From Thalassospira lohafexi (lineage in GTDB: Bacteria; Pseudomonadota; Alphaproteobacteria; Rhodospirillales; Thalassospiraceae): a stretch of 64,000 nt of DNA. The stretch covers positions 161,083 to 225,082 of the forward strand of contig NZ_NXGX01000007.1 of NCBI RefSeq assembly GCF_002844275.1, read 5' to 3'. A program made the position numbers and the translations under genes. Shown piece by piece: positions 35,593 to 43,356 of the stretch (positions are counted from its first letter, which is position 1; every line of letters starts with the position of its first letter). The notes under the pieces are model-generated. The model worked only from the letters and a program-made list of their open reading frames with translations. It did not search any database and had not been told where the DNA came from.

Positions 35593-35820
35593 CTATATCC
35601 GGTCGAGATACCAGGTCGTGCCGTTAAATTTGCGCTGCAGGCCAAGATCGGCGAGATCTGCATGGCTGAGGTTGCTCATAAGATCGGTGTGGTTCTTGCG
35701 TTTGCGCTTGTTTTCGAAATATTTTTCGATGCGGCTCATGAGCGCGCCAAACGGCATGCGTTTGGTAAAGGGGTCGTTTGCAGCGTCGAAAGGTGCGTTT
35801 CCAGAAATCTGATGTGCCAT
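35593..35820 (-). CDS. DUF1127 family small protein (copy 1)
   Basis: A 75-aa protein from ATG 35820, with AGGAGG just upstream. The C-terminal half carries the DUF1127 pattern: RIEKYFENKRKR, then LMSNLSHADLADLGLQRK. Small Arg-rich DUF1127 proteins in alphaproteobacteria are linked to phosphate, carbon or stress-related RNA regulation in the few cases studied. It is divergent from a LysR gene (149 bases apart), an arrangement repeated at 37023-38309. Confidence 0.85.
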   Translation of the reverse strand: MAHQISGNAPFDAANDPFTKRMPFGALMSRIEKYFENKRKRKNHTDLMSNLSHADLADLGLQRKFNGTTWYLDRI

Positions 35821-35968
35821 GGTGGCCTCCTGAAGTCTCAGGTTGAATTGATCCGTTGATGGGCGGACAATGTCATATGCAAAATAAAACAGGAAGAAGG
35901 TTGTTTTGCATATCTGATGTGCAAGAATGATCGGATTAACACGACAAAATACGGATAGAAGTGTCGGT

Positions 35969-36838
35969 ATGAACTGGAACGATTTGCGATATTTCCTTGT
36001 TCTGGCGGGTGAAGGCAGCCTTTCGGGGGCCGCGCGTCGCCTGCGCAAGGAACATACGACAGTCGCCCGCCGGATTGAGGCGCTTGAAGATGATGTTGGC
36101 ACCAAGCTGTTTGACCGACTGCCGCGCGGCTGGCAACTGACCACGGCGGGACATAATCTTGTCCCGGTGGCTGAACGGGTTGAGGAAGAAGCCCTTACCT
36201 TTGAACGTCAGGCCAAGGGCGATGAAGCCGCCCACGGGGTTGTGCGCATTTCTGTCCCCCCAGTGGCGGGGCGTGTTTTATTTGCGCCGCGTCTGGCCAG
36301 ATTGCTTACGGCACACAAGGGGCTTGAGTTTGAAATTATCGGGGCGGCCAATGTGGTCAATCTTGCACGCCGCGAAGCCGATGTTGCTGTGCGCATGATC
36401 ACCCCGCGTGAACCGGGATTGATTACGCGTAAGCTGGTCGAACTGGGTGTTGGGCTTTATTGCGGGATTGGCTACCGCGACCGGGTGCCGGAAATGGACT
36501 GGGAATTTTGCGGCTATGAAGATACCGCTTACGGCGCATCAAAAAAGGAATGGGTGCGCAACGTGCTGGGCCGGGAATTGCCATGCCGTTTTCGTGCCGA
36601 TGAAACCGAAACCGTCCGCCAGTTCATTGCCGCGGGACATGGGGTCGGGGTTTTGCCGCGCTATCTCGGGGACAAGGACGACGAACTTGAACTGATCCAT
36701 GCCGATGTCGAAGGGCAAAGCCGTGAAACAGGCTGGATGGTGGTTCACCCGGACATGCGCCGATCCCCCGGTGTTCGGTTGGTGATGGATGCCTTGATCA
36801 AGGCTGCCGATAACATTGCCGAAGAATTTCAGGTCTGA
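35969..36838 (+). CDS. LysR-type transcriptional regulator (copy 1)
   Basis: A 289-aa LysR protein. The N-terminal HTH is MNWNDLRYFLVLAGEGSLSG with the recognition helix in RKEHTTVARRIEALE. The effector domain includes RREADVAVRM. It is a close paralogue of the LysR gene at 37440: same length, and about 70% identical over the first 60 residues by eye. Both stand divergent to a DUF1127 gene, so each probably regulates its DUF1127 partner and itself. The inducer is unknown. Confidence 0.88.
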   Translation: MNWNDLRYFLVLAGEGSLSGAARRLRKEHTTVARRIEALEDDVGTKLFDRLPRGWQLTTAGHNLVPVAERVEEEALTFERQAKGDEAAHGVVRISVPPVAGRVLFAPRLARLLTAHKGLEFEIIGAANVVNLARREADVAVRMITPREPGLITRKLVELGVGLYCGIGYRDRVPEMDWEFCGYEDTAYGASKKEWVRNVLGRELPCRFRADETETVRQFIAAGHGVGVLPRYLGDKDDELELIHADVEGQSRETGWMVVHPDMRRSPGVRLVMDALIKAADNIAEEFQV

Positions 36839-36858
36839 CGATGGACCGATATTGACTG

Positions 36859-36894
36859 AAAAAAGGCTCCCTTAAAATTCAAGGGAGCCTTTTT
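36859..36894 (+). terminator. Rho-independent terminator of LysR copy 1
   Basis: AAAAAAGGCTCCCTT, a short loop and AAGGGAGCCTTTTT, 21 bases after the stop. Confidence 0.9.
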
Positions 36895-36915
36895 CATGCC
36901 TTGAGGGAAGGCATT

Positions 36916-36932
36916 CTAGGTCCTGAGCCTAG
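36916..36932. repeat. Dispersed palindrome, copy 1
   Basis: CTAGG-TCCTGAG-CCTAG. The same core recurs at 38330, 39750, 54891 and 56051, always outside or at the very end of genes. Confidence 0.55.
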
Positions 36933-37022
36933 CCATCCCCGCAATACCCCTATCGCGGAGATAGCTCTTATCAAAGCGTGTCGATTACCATTGGTTCAGG
37001 GCCGCAGGTCGCTTTGATCTGG

Positions 37023-37313
37023 TTAAAATCGGTTGAGGTACTCGTCGCGCGGCACGTAGCTGTTGTTGTGACGTTCCAAACCGATGTCGTAGAGTTGGTC
37101 ATCACTTAACCGGTTCAGGGCAATGCGGCTTTGATAGCGTTTGTAGGACCGTAAAGCGGCATTGACGATCGCCGGGATGATAGCGCTAACACCCTTGGTA
37201 ACAGCGGGGGGCGTGGCGCGAGAGGTTGGGCGTTGTGCCATCTTCCCGTGCGATGTTTTTGTCGACACACACCCGACGAGGGTATTGCAGTCGATCTGAT
37301 GTGATACAGCCAT
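37023..37313 (-). CDS. DUF1127 family small protein (copy 2)
   Basis: A 96-aa protein. The start is ATG 37313, seven bases after AAGGAG. An ATG at 37319 is too close to that site. The C-terminal part carries the DUF1127 signature in YKRYQSRIALNRLSDDQLYDIGLERH. The N-terminal half is Ser/Thr-rich and hydrophobic in the middle (about 44-52). It is divergent from the second LysR gene, 126 bases apart, mirroring copy 1. Confidence 0.82.
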   Translation of the reverse strand: MAVSHQIDCNTLVGCVSTKTSHGKMAQRPTSRATPPAVTKGVSAIIPAIVNAALRSYKRYQSRIALNRLSDDQLYDIGLERHNNSYVPRDEYLNRF

Positions 37314-37439
37314 TGTCATGCTCCTTGATCGGGGTGGGCCGTTTCGATGACCAAAGATTGACATGCGCAGAAATACAATGGAACTTAGATAAAATGCGCT
37401 ATAGTTGTGCAAAATTGCGCAAGTGTAGGACGTACAGAT

Positions 37440-38309
37440 ATGAACTGGAATGATCTTAGGTTTTTTGTCGCAGTTGCCGAGGAAGGCACGCTTTCCGGGG
37501 CCGCCCGGCGATTGAGCAAGGACCACACAACCGTTGCGCGGCGTATCGAAGCATTGGAAACCCATCTGGGCGCGCATCTGTTTGACCGTTTGGCAACCGG
37601 GTGGAAATTGACCGATGCGGGCGAAAACCTTGTGCCGGTGGCGGGCCGGATCGAAGAAGACGTTTTGGCGTTCGAACGACAGGCACGCGGCGATGAAACC
37701 GCCCATGGCGTGGTGCGGATTTCCGTGCCACCCGCCGCCGGACGATTGCTGTTTGCGCCACGGCTGGCCGAATTGCTCCGCGATCAAAGGCATCTTGAAT
37801 ATGAAATCATTGGATCAAGCGTGGTTGCCAATCTTGCGCGCCGCGAAGCAGACGTTGCGGTGCGGATGGCAACCCCGGCGCAAAGCGGGCTGATTGCGCG
37901 CAAACTGACGCATTTGCGCTACGGCGTGTATGCGGCAAAGGGGTATACAGAGCGCGTGCCTGAAGGCGATTGGGAATTCTGTGCCGATGGCAGCTTCTCA
38001 TTTGGCCACTATCAACAGGCCTGGGTGTGGAAGATGCTAAACCGGCAATTGCCGGTACGGGTCAGGGCCGATGACAGCCAGACGGTTCGGGCATTTGTTG
38101 CGGCCGGACATGGGCTTGGGCTTTTACCGCGCTATATGGCCGACGTTGATGACCGGCTTGAAAGGGTGTTTGACGACGCGCCAGGTGAGATCAGCAAGCC
38201 GGTCTGGCTTGTGGTTCACCCCGATATGCGCCGGTCCCCCGGTGTGCGAATGGTGATGGATGCGCTGATCAAAACAACCGAAAGTATTCCGGCAGAGTTT
38301 AAATCCTGA
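37440..38309 (+). CDS. LysR-type transcriptional regulator (copy 2)
   Basis: A 289-aa LysR protein with the same architecture as copy 1: MNWNDLRFFVAVAEEGTLSG, recognition helix in SKDHTTVARRIEALE, then GVVRISVPPAAGRLLFAPRL and RREADVAVRM. The identical C-terminal WLVVHPDMRRSPGVRMVMDA-type end shows recent duplication of the module. No ribosome-binding site of note is present (CGTACAGAT). Likely to control the divergent DUF1127 gene. Confidence 0.88.
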   Translation: MNWNDLRFFVAVAEEGTLSGAARRLSKDHTTVARRIEALETHLGAHLFDRLATGWKLTDAGENLVPVAGRIEEDVLAFERQARGDETAHGVVRISVPPAAGRLLFAPRLAELLRDQRHLEYEIIGSSVVANLARREADVAVRMATPAQSGLIARKLTHLRYGVYAAKGYTERVPEGDWEFCADGSFSFGHYQQAWVWKMLNRQLPVRVRADDSQTVRAFVAAGHGLGLLPRYMADVDDRLERVFDDAPGEISKPVWLVVHPDMRRSPGVRMVMDALIKTTESIPAEFKS

Positions 38310-38329
38310 TTGTGTTCTTTGTTCAGATA

Positions 38330-38343
38330 CTTAGGCTCAGGAC
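38330..38343. repeat. Dispersed palindrome, half-site copy
   Basis: CTTAGGCTCAGGAC, the reverse orientation of the TCCTGAGCCTA core. The second arm is not conserved here. Confidence 0.45.
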
Positions 38344-38372
38344 GCATTCTCTATATGACTTGGGGCTGGAAC

Positions 38373-38398
38373 TGATCAAGTATGGTGTTTGTAACGTA
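38373..38398 (+). promoter_or_regulatory. Candidate ECF promoter of the sigma/anti-sigma operon
   Basis: TGATCA (38373-38378) and CGTA (38395-38398) are spaced by 16 bases. The DUF7282 gene downstream has TGAAAC-N16-CGTA with identical spacing, which fits autoregulation by the ECF factor. Confidence 0.5.
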
Positions 38399-38487
38399 GG
38401 AATAAGGTCGCTCGGGTTTGCAATCCGGTATTTGTTCTTCTACGGCGCAGGGAATTCGGTCTTTTCTGCACGAAGCTGGCGGTGAAA

Positions 38488-39030
38488 ATGACAACGACCC
38501 GGGATTTGGAAAAGCTGCTTGGTCAGTCGATAAATGGTGACATGGACGCCTTTGAGCGGCTGTATCATGCTACGTCGGCGAAACTTTTTGGCGTTGTGCT
38601 GCGTATCTTGAAAAACCGTGCTCAAAGCGAGGACGCGTTACAGGATATTTATGTACGCATCTGGCAGAAAGCCGGTGATTTCGAACCGGGACGGGCATCG
38701 ATTATTACCTGGATGGCAACGATTGCACGTAACCGGGCAATTGATATCGTGCGCCGCCAACGGCCCGAATCCGACATTGAAGACGCCGAGATTGAAATTC
38801 TGGTGTCACATGACACGGTTTTCGATGAGGTCGTGCTTGCCGACGAGGTACGCCAACTGGAATACTGTCTGGACGGTTTGGAAGACGACCGTCAACAGAT
38901 TGTCCGACTGGCATATCTTGAAGGCTGGTCTCGGGCCGAGTTGGCAGAACGGTTTGCCCAGCCGGTTGGAACGATCAAGACGTGGCTGCATCGCAGCTTA
39001 AGACAGTTAAAGGAATGCCTGGGATCATGA
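38488..39030 (+). CDS. ECF-type RNA polymerase sigma factor (SigK-like)
   Basis: A 180-aa group IV sigma factor. Region 2 holds AFERLYHATSAKLFGVVLRI and EDALQDIYVRIWQK with ITWMATIARNRAIDIVRR. Region 4 holds DRQQIVRLAYLEGWSRAELAERF and VGTIKTWLHRSLRQLKE. ATG 38488 is used, with a GTG two codons upstream possible. Its stop overlaps the anti-sigma gene (ATGA), a classic coupling. The promoter pair at 38373 and 39790 suggests it directs its own operon and the periplasmic DUF7282 gene. Confidence 0.9.
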   Translation: MTTTRDLEKLLGQSINGDMDAFERLYHATSAKLFGVVLRILKNRAQSEDALQDIYVRIWQKAGDFEPGRASIITWMATIARNRAIDIVRRQRPESDIEDAEIEILVSHDTVFDEVVLADEVRQLEYCLDGLEDDRQQIVRLAYLEGWSRAELAERFAQPVGTIKTWLHRSLRQLKECLGS

Positions 39031-39755
39031 CCGACCGGGAAGACATTGATATGCTGGCCGCTGAATATGTGTTGGGCACGCTTGAGCCCGCACAGCGTCA
39101 GTCTGTGGTTGCCCGCCGGGAACGGGAACCGGAAATTGATAAGGCGATTACCGATTGGGAAATGCGGCTGTCACCGCTTAATGCGCAATATGATGCCGTT
39201 TCTCCCTCATGTGATCTGTTTGCCAGTATCAGAAGCCGGATCGAAACTGCTGGCCAAAATGTTAGCGCTAACATCGCCAGCTTGTCAGAGGTCGCCAGCC
39301 TGAAGCGCAAGGTCAAGATGTGGCGTTCCGGGGCACTTGGGGCCGGGGCGATTGCCGCAAGCCTGATCATTGCGGTTCTGGCAACCGATATTGCCGCGCC
39401 GGTCCAGGATGGTCCGCTTGTGGCAGTCTTTCACCGCGACGATACCCAGCCCGCATTTGTGATGACGATTGATCTTGATACCCGTGCTGTGACCATTCGC
39501 CCGGTTGAGGCATCGTTGCCCGAAGGCAAAACCTATCAACTTTGGATCAAGTCAGACCAGAGCGGGTCCGTGCCACAGTCCTTGGGGCTTTTGCAGAATG
39601 CGTCTGTCTCGACGACCAAGAACCTTGGCCAGTTTGATCCGGCGATGTTGCGCACAGCGACCTTTGGTATTAGCCTTGAACCAGAAGGCGGCTCACCAAC
39701 CGGGCAGCCGACCGGCCCGGCGATCCATGGTCGGTTGATTTCGGTAGAACATTAG
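39027..39755 (+). CDS. Anti-sigma factor, RskA-like
   Basis: A 242-aa inner-membrane anti-sigma factor. The cytoplasmic N-terminus (MTDREDIDMLAAEYVLGTLE) is the sigma-binding ASD-like part. One helix lies around 112-130 (GALGAGAIAASLIIAVLA). The periplasmic RskA domain includes VEASLPEGKTYQLWIKSDQ and a Pro/Gly-rich end. It overlaps the sigma gene by four bases. Its stop lies inside a copy of the dispersed palindrome (39750-39770). The signal it senses is not evident. Confidence 0.88.
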   Translation: MTDREDIDMLAAEYVLGTLEPAQRQSVVARREREPEIDKAITDWEMRLSPLNAQYDAVSPSCDLFASIRSRIETAGQNVSANIASLSEVASLKRKVKMWRSGALGAGAIAASLIIAVLATDIAAPVQDGPLVAVFHRDDTQPAFVMTIDLDTRAVTIRPVEASLPEGKTYQLWIKSDQSGSVPQSLGLLQNASVSTTKNLGQFDPAMLRTATFGISLEPEGGSPTGQPTGPAIHGRLISVEH

Positions 39756-39770
39756 GTCCTGGGCCTAATG
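39750..39770. repeat. Dispersed palindrome, copy with longest arms
   Basis: CATTAGG-TCCTGGG-CCTAATG: 7-bp perfect arms around a 7-base core. It contains the last two codons of the anti-sigma gene, including its stop. Confidence 0.55.
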
Positions 39771-39789
39771 CAGAAAATTTCTTCTTTGC

Positions 39790-39815
39790 TGAAACCCGTT
39801 TGAATTCTCTGCGTA
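39790..39815 (+). promoter_or_regulatory. Candidate ECF promoter of the DUF7282 gene
   Basis: TGAAAC (39790-39795), 16 bases, CGTA (39812-39815). Same spacing and -10 as the promoter at 38373. Confidence 0.5.
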
Positions 39816-39896
39816 GCTTCTGTGTATGCGATGAAACGCGCGACATGAGCGAACCGCGAAAAGCGTGTTCCAGATCAAAAGCAAAGGAGACTTCAC

Positions 39897-40331
39897 ATGA
39901 CGTTGAAACATAAAACTTCGGGCTTTCTTGGTGCCATGATGCTGAGTGCCGGTTTCGTTCTGGCCAGCAGCACAGGTGCGTTGGCAATGGGCCCGATGGT
40001 CGATGCCATGGATCAGGATGTATCGGGTGGGACCGTGACGGCGGAAAAAATCATGGCCGGTGAAAACGGCTGGCTGGTTGTCCATCGCACCGACAAAGAC
40101 ATGAAACCGGGCCCGGTGGTTGGCTATGCGCCGATCAAAAAGGGTGAAAACATGGATGTTGCCGCCATCCTTCAGGAACCGGTCAAATCGGGCGAGATGC
40201 TGATGTTGATGGTTCATTCCGAAGCAGGCGGCATGAAAACCGGTGTGTATGAATACACCCTTGGTGCCAAAGAAGACGGCCCGATCAAGCCGGATGGCAA
40301 ACTTGTCATGAAAGTCATTCACGCCGAGTAA
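39897..40331 (+). CDS. Periplasmic DUF7282-like protein, likely ECF target
   Basis: A 144-aa exported protein with a signal peptide (MTLKHKTSGFLGAMML..., cleavage after ALA). The mature part contains ENGWLVVHRTDKDMKPGPVVGYAPI and KKGENMDVAAIL, the repeat-like pattern of DUF7282. Function is unknown. Its ribosome-binding site is AAAGGAG. It follows the sigma/anti-sigma pair and shares their promoter motif, so it is probably a main output of the regulon. A strong terminator follows. Confidence 0.8.
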   Translation: MTLKHKTSGFLGAMMLSAGFVLASSTGALAMGPMVDAMDQDVSGGTVTAEKIMAGENGWLVVHRTDKDMKPGPVVGYAPIKKGENMDVAAILQEPVKSGEMLMLMVHSEAGGMKTGVYEYTLGAKEDGPIKPDGKLVMKVIHAE

Positions 40332-40360
40332 GGCAAAACAGCCTTTCGACGCCAGATTTC

Positions 40361-40399
40361 AACAGCCCGCAAGGTCATTGGCCCTGCGGGCTGTTTTTT
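40361..40399. terminator. Rho-independent terminator
   Basis: AACAGCCCGCA and TGCGGGCTGTT with a T-run on the plus strand. It serves the DUF7282 gene and stands in front of the convergent nicO-type gene end. Confidence 0.88.
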
Positions 40400-40409
40400 G
40401 TGGTGGGTG

Positions 40410-41555
40410 TTAAAGCCAGCCCAACTGACGGGCAGAAGCCAGTAACAACATTGCCCCAAACAGGGTAATCAATCCCGCCCCGGTCAAGCCAATCGTACGA
40501 CGTAAAATGCCCGATGTGGTTTCGGAGACATTAAACAGATGCTGGGTTCCGGTGCGAATGCCGATGGCGGCCAGCCCGATCAGGCTGATGGTCAGTGCAA
40601 CCCCGATTGCCATGGCAAAGGCGGCCGCAATCCCGATCAGAAACAGCCCGTTGGCCAGCGTAAACAGCAGCACCAGAATAGACCCGGTGCAGGGGCGCAG
40701 CCCAACCACAATGCCACTGGCAATCATTTGCCAGCGATTGCGCGCCGTTGATGGCGTGGACTGTGCGGTGGGGGCGGCATTATGGCGATGCGTGTCGGTA
40801 TGATCATGTGCGTGGCTGTGGTGGTGGTCATGACCATCATCGTGATGATGTGTGTGGTCATGGGAATGATGTTCATGATGGGCGTGATCACAGCAATCAT
40901 CGCGGCCCTGTATGATCCGCAGACACATCACCAGACCAAGACCAACGATCAGTGCATATGAAACCGCCTCCAGCACCAGACCGTTTTGGGTGATTGCCGC
41001 CGGGCCAAGGTTTAAAAACAGGGTCAATGACCCAACCAGAACAATGGCGGTGATGGCCTGCACCCCGGCAATCAGGGTGCCCATGGCAACCCCCTGTTTC
41101 CAGCCCGCATCGCGCGACAGGAAATAGGTGGTGGTGACCATCTTGCCGTGACCGGGGCCTGCGGCATGAAAAACGCCATAGAGAAATGACAGGCCAATGA
41201 TCATCAGGCCGGGCCAGAAGCTGTCGCCGTTTTTGGCGTCGCGAAGTGTTGCGGTGATTTCGCGGTTCAGTTTTGTTTGAATGATGATGACCTGACCGAC
41301 GACATCGGATAACCAGACCGGCAGGGTGATAAAGCTGTCCCCATCTTGCGGGGCTGAGGCGGTATCGGTGGTTGCCGCGTCGCTGTTACCACGTCCCAGA
41401 AGATTGGCCGACTTGGCCGCGGCCGGATTACTCGACCCGGACCATATCGCCAGGAGCAAGACCGCCAGAAGACCCGCTATCGCCATGTTGTGCGGCGCAG
41501 ACAAGGTCGGCACGTATTGGCGCCACCAGATCAAAATAGATGCGGTTTTTTTCAT
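40410..41555 (-). CDS. NicO-family metal transporter with His-rich loop
   Basis: A 381-aa inner-membrane protein of the NicO (RcnA-like) nickel/cobalt family. About six helices are seen, with the conserved FHAAGPGHGK motif and GLRPCTGSILVLLF. Between them lies a long His/Asp loop (around 220-260) starting CCDHAHHEHHSHDHTHHHDD. NicO proteins usually move Ni2+ or Co2+. Here the gene is last in a zur-box cluster with znuA and DUF1007, so zinc is more likely. It overlaps the DUF1007 gene by 128 bases if ATG 41555 is the start. An alternative is ATG 41486. Confidence 0.82.
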   Translation of the reverse strand: MKKTASILIWWRQYVPTLSAPHNMAIAGLLAVLLLAIWSGSSNPAAAKSANLLGRGNSDAATTDTASAPQDGDSFITLPVWLSDVVGQVIIIQTKLNREITATLRDAKNGDSFWPGLMIIGLSFLYGVFHAAGPGHGKMVTTTYFLSRDAGWKQGVAMGTLIAGVQAITAIVLVGSLTLFLNLGPAAITQNGLVLEAVSYALIVGLGLVMCLRIIQGRDDCCDHAHHEHHSHDHTHHHDDGHDHHHSHAHDHTDTHRHNAAPTAQSTPSTARNRWQMIASGIVVGLRPCTGSILVLLFTLANGLFLIGIAAAFAMAIGVALTISLIGLAAIGIRTGTQHLFNVSETTSGILRRTIGLTGAGLITLFGAMLLLASARQLGWL

Positions 41556-42120
41556 CTTCGCTCATTTCAAAGTGACAGCTGGTTGCGGTGTTGCCGGTAA
41601 ACACGATCGGATCGACCTGTGTGAAGGCGATGTCGATATAATACTCGGCGTCATAGACGGAAAGGCTGATGGTATCTTTTACCGGATCAAGCGGCTCGTC
41701 TAGAACGAGGGTGAAATCATAAGTCACCCGCCTGTCATCGGTGATGTCGGCGGTAAAATCACGCGTTTGGGTAAAGGGCAGAAGAACTTCGTTTTTACGT
41801 AAATGTGCCAGCCATGAAACTTCGCCAAGGGCGACAAAGGCATTGTCGCGCAATGTGGTGTTTTCATCGCCAAAGAACCGGGTGTCGAAATTTTTATCGA
41901 ACTCGTCAATCAGCGTCATGCTGAACAGGTCATCAAACACCCAGTGCATTTTGATGGCGGTCAGCTTGCCGCTTTCAAACACCATTTCGGCGTTGGCATC
42001 AATCCAGATATGAGGATGGGCGGAGGCGGGCGTGCTGGTCGCAAGCACAAAGCCCGCGACCAGCATTGCAAAACCCGTATTACGAACCGTTGCCAAGGCA
42101 GTCGACCAGGGCGTCGACAT
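41428..42120 (-). CDS. DUF1007 family periplasmic protein
   Basis: A 230-aa exported protein, signal peptide ending TPASA. The mature protein begins HPHIWIDANAEMVF, the diagnostic DUF1007 N-terminus, whose histidines could bind metal. It lies between znuA and the NicO gene on the same strand, overlapping both. No good ribosome-binding site precedes ATG 42120, so it is likely translated by coupling to znuA, or starts slightly later. DUF1007 genes commonly accompany NicO or ABC metal transporters. The exact role is unknown. Confidence 0.8.
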   Translation of the reverse strand: MSTPWSTALATVRNTGFAMLVAGFVLATSTPASAHPHIWIDANAEMVFESGKLTAIKMHWVFDDLFSMTLIDEFDKNFDTRFFGDENTTLRDNAFVALGEVSWLAHLRKNEVLLPFTQTRDFTADITDDRRVTYDFTLVLDEPLDPVKDTISLSVYDAEYYIDIAFTQVDPIVFTGNTATSCHFEMSEDEKNRIYFDLVAPIRADLVCAAQHGDSGSSGGLAPGDMVRVE

Positions 42121-43186
42121 TTTGCGCAAGGATGGCCTGATAGGCGTCCGGGCCTTTGGGGATGTTTGCGCCCAGCGGATCAAGGGTGCCAATGCGTGCA
42201 CCGGTATCGGCAACAATCGCCTTAACAATTGCGGGGCGGAATTGCGGTTCGGCAAAGACACAGACGGCACCAGTGTCGCGGATTTTTTCTTCGATTTCAT
42301 GGAGGCGTTTGGCTCCGGGCTTCTGTTCGGGCGACACGGTCACGGAGCCGACCCCGTTCAGGCCAAAGCCAGCTTCCAGATACTGATAGGCATCATGGAA
42401 AACCACATAAGGCGTGCTGCGGACCGGCGCAAGCTTGTCGCCCAGATCATTGCCAAGCACGGTGAGACTGGCAAGCAGCTTTTTGAGGTTTTCGCGATAA
42501 TTTTCTGCGTGGGCCGCATCAATTTCGATCAGTTCATCGGCGATGGCGGTGGCGATGGCCGCACCATTGACCGGGTCAAGCCAGATGTGCGGGTTAATTC
42601 CGCCGTGTTCATGTTCGTGTTCATCGTGATGATGTTCATCGGCGTCATGATCGTGATCGTGTCCGTCGGCATGTTCGTGCTCGTGATCGGCTTCATGGTC
42701 GTGCGCGTCGTGATCATGCTCGTGATCGACTTCATGATCATGGTCATGGTCACTTTCACCATGCTCCTCATGATCCTCATGTGCGCCGTGGTCGTGGCTA
42801 TGGGCTTCCCAGCTGCCGCCTTCGCGCATGTCGCGCAAGGTCAGGCCGGGGGCATCAATCAGTTCAAGCTGATGACTGTTAACCGACAAGGTTGCCAAAG
42901 GTTTTTCCAGAAAACTTTCGAGGCTGTGCGACACATAAATCACCAGATCGGCATTTTGCAAAGCACGTGCTTCGCTGGGGCGCAGCGAATAGGCATGCGG
43001 GGAGGCTGCCCCATCGATCAGCAAAGTGGGTTCCCCAACGCCATCCATCAACGCGCTTGTGATGCCGTGGATCGGTTTGAGGGTGGCAACAACTGATGGT
43101 GCATCGGCAGCCTGCGCCGCGAAGGGTGCCACAAGCAGTGGAGAGGCGAGAAGGAGACGGCGAAGAGTGGAAGGAAAGTTTTGCAT
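42080..43186 (-). CDS. znuA: Zinc ABC transporter periplasmic binding protein (ZnuA)
   Basis: A 368-aa metal-binding protein of cluster A-I. A signal peptide (MQNFPSTLRRLLLASPLL, cleavage after AQA) is followed by SVVATLKPIHGITSALMDGV. A very long His/Asp/Glu loop (about 150-200) is typical of ZnuA and buffers zinc. NPHIWLDPVNG and YQYLEAGFGLNGVGSV are conserved blocks that supply metal-binding histidines. ATG 43186 is used. The frame is open to 43213. A near-perfect Zur box lies 43 bases upstream. No znuB or znuC is in the window. Confidence 0.92.
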   Translation of the reverse strand: MQNFPSTLRRLLLASPLLVAPFAAQAADAPSVVATLKPIHGITSALMDGVGEPTLLIDGAASPHAYSLRPSEARALQNADLVIYVSHSLESFLEKPLATLSVNSHQLELIDAPGLTLRDMREGGSWEAHSHDHGAHEDHEEHGESDHDHDHEVDHEHDHDAHDHEADHEHEHADGHDHDHDADEHHHDEHEHEHGGINPHIWLDPVNGAAIATAIADELIEIDAAHAENYRENLKKLLASLTVLGNDLGDKLAPVRSTPYVVFHDAYQYLEAGFGLNGVGSVTVSPEQKPGAKRLHEIEEKIRDTGAVCVFAEPQFRPAIVKAIVADTGARIGTLDPLGANIPKGPDAYQAILAQNVDALVDCLGNGS

Positions 43187-43228
43187 TGATCCGGTCCGGT
43201 TATGGGGGAGCATATAAGGTTGGTTATT

Positions 43229-43248
43229 TGTTATGTTATATCATAACA
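43229..43248. promoter_or_regulatory. Zur box upstream of znuA
   Basis: TGTTATG-TTATAT-CATAACA is a 20-bp palindrome matching the known alphaproteobacterial Zur operator pattern (GTTAT-ATAAC type). It stands between znuA and the divergent 290-aa gene and may regulate both. Confidence 0.8.
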
Positions 43249-43356
43249 AACGGTCAAGTAAAAAAATGAGCATTACCGTTCTGGGGGCCTTATCTTTTGC
43301 CAACGCCGCACAACCTATTGCGTAGGATTGTTTGGCTGTATTGGTGTTTGAAAAAT

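Noticed and set aside
40800..40870. Short repeats of CAT/ATG triplets, considered as a repeat array or CRISPR-like element (also around 42600-42780)
   Set aside because: They encode the His/Asp-rich loops of the NicO and ZnuA proteins, so the repetition is explained by codon repetition.
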